The notes beneath the pieces are model-generated. The model was given only the letters and a program-made list of their open reading frames with translations, made no database searches and was not told the DNA's origin. A program made the translations under genes and the position numbers. A stretch of 6,253 bases of DNA from Armatimonadetes bacterium UBA5419 (GTDB lineage: Bacteria > Armatimonadota > UBA10988), in contig DHNJ01000205.1 in the NCBI GenBank assembly GCA_002409445.1, forward strand, positions 8,701 through 14,953, given 5' to 3'. The stretch's first letter is position 1. Each line of letters starts with the position of its first letter. This document shows positions 6,252 to 6,253 of the stretch, one piece after another.

Positions 6252-6253
6252 AC

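Overview
This is a GC-rich bacterial window with five protein genes packed into two divergent groups. The genes suggest a Gram-negative bacterium. There is a three-domain DsbD that passes electrons across the inner membrane to the periplasm. There is also a very large exported protein built from repeated carboxypeptidase-regulatory-like beta-sandwich modules, a style common in Planctomycetota, Acidobacteriota and other GC-rich environmental lineages. I cannot name the phylum from the sequence alone. I see no tRNA, rRNA, CRISPR array, transposase or phage gene.

Minus strand, read right to left: lipA (lipoyl synthase), then dsbD after 19 bp, then a large exported repeat protein after 81 bp, which runs off the left edge of the window. 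All three have a good Shine-Dalgarno sequence, and a -10-like TATACT lies just upstream of lipA. They look like one transcription unit. The exported protein has no stop codon in the window: 831 codons are visible. Its open frame therefore reaches the window edge, while several long open frames on the opposite strand are only shadows caused by GC-rich codon use.

Plus strand, right side: a 141-residue VOC/glyoxalase-fold metalloenzyme, followed after 8 bp by a 78-residue protein that resembles the DUF6504 type. A perfect 8-bp inverted repeat lies at the extreme right edge and may be a REP-like element or a terminator.

Functionally, LipA makes the lipoyl cofactor of 2-oxoacid dehydrogenases and the glycine cleavage system in the cytoplasm. 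DsbD carries reducing power from cytoplasmic thioredoxin to periplasmic thiol proteins. The large exported protein is probably periplasmic or extracellular. The visible mature part of that protein has no cysteine, so nothing visible makes it a direct DsbD client. The VOC enzyme and the small protein have no identified substrate or partner. Most of the window is ordinary housekeeping sequence. The least explained items are the large exported protein, the small DUF6504-like protein and the edge palindrome. There is no stretch of 300 bases without a gene.
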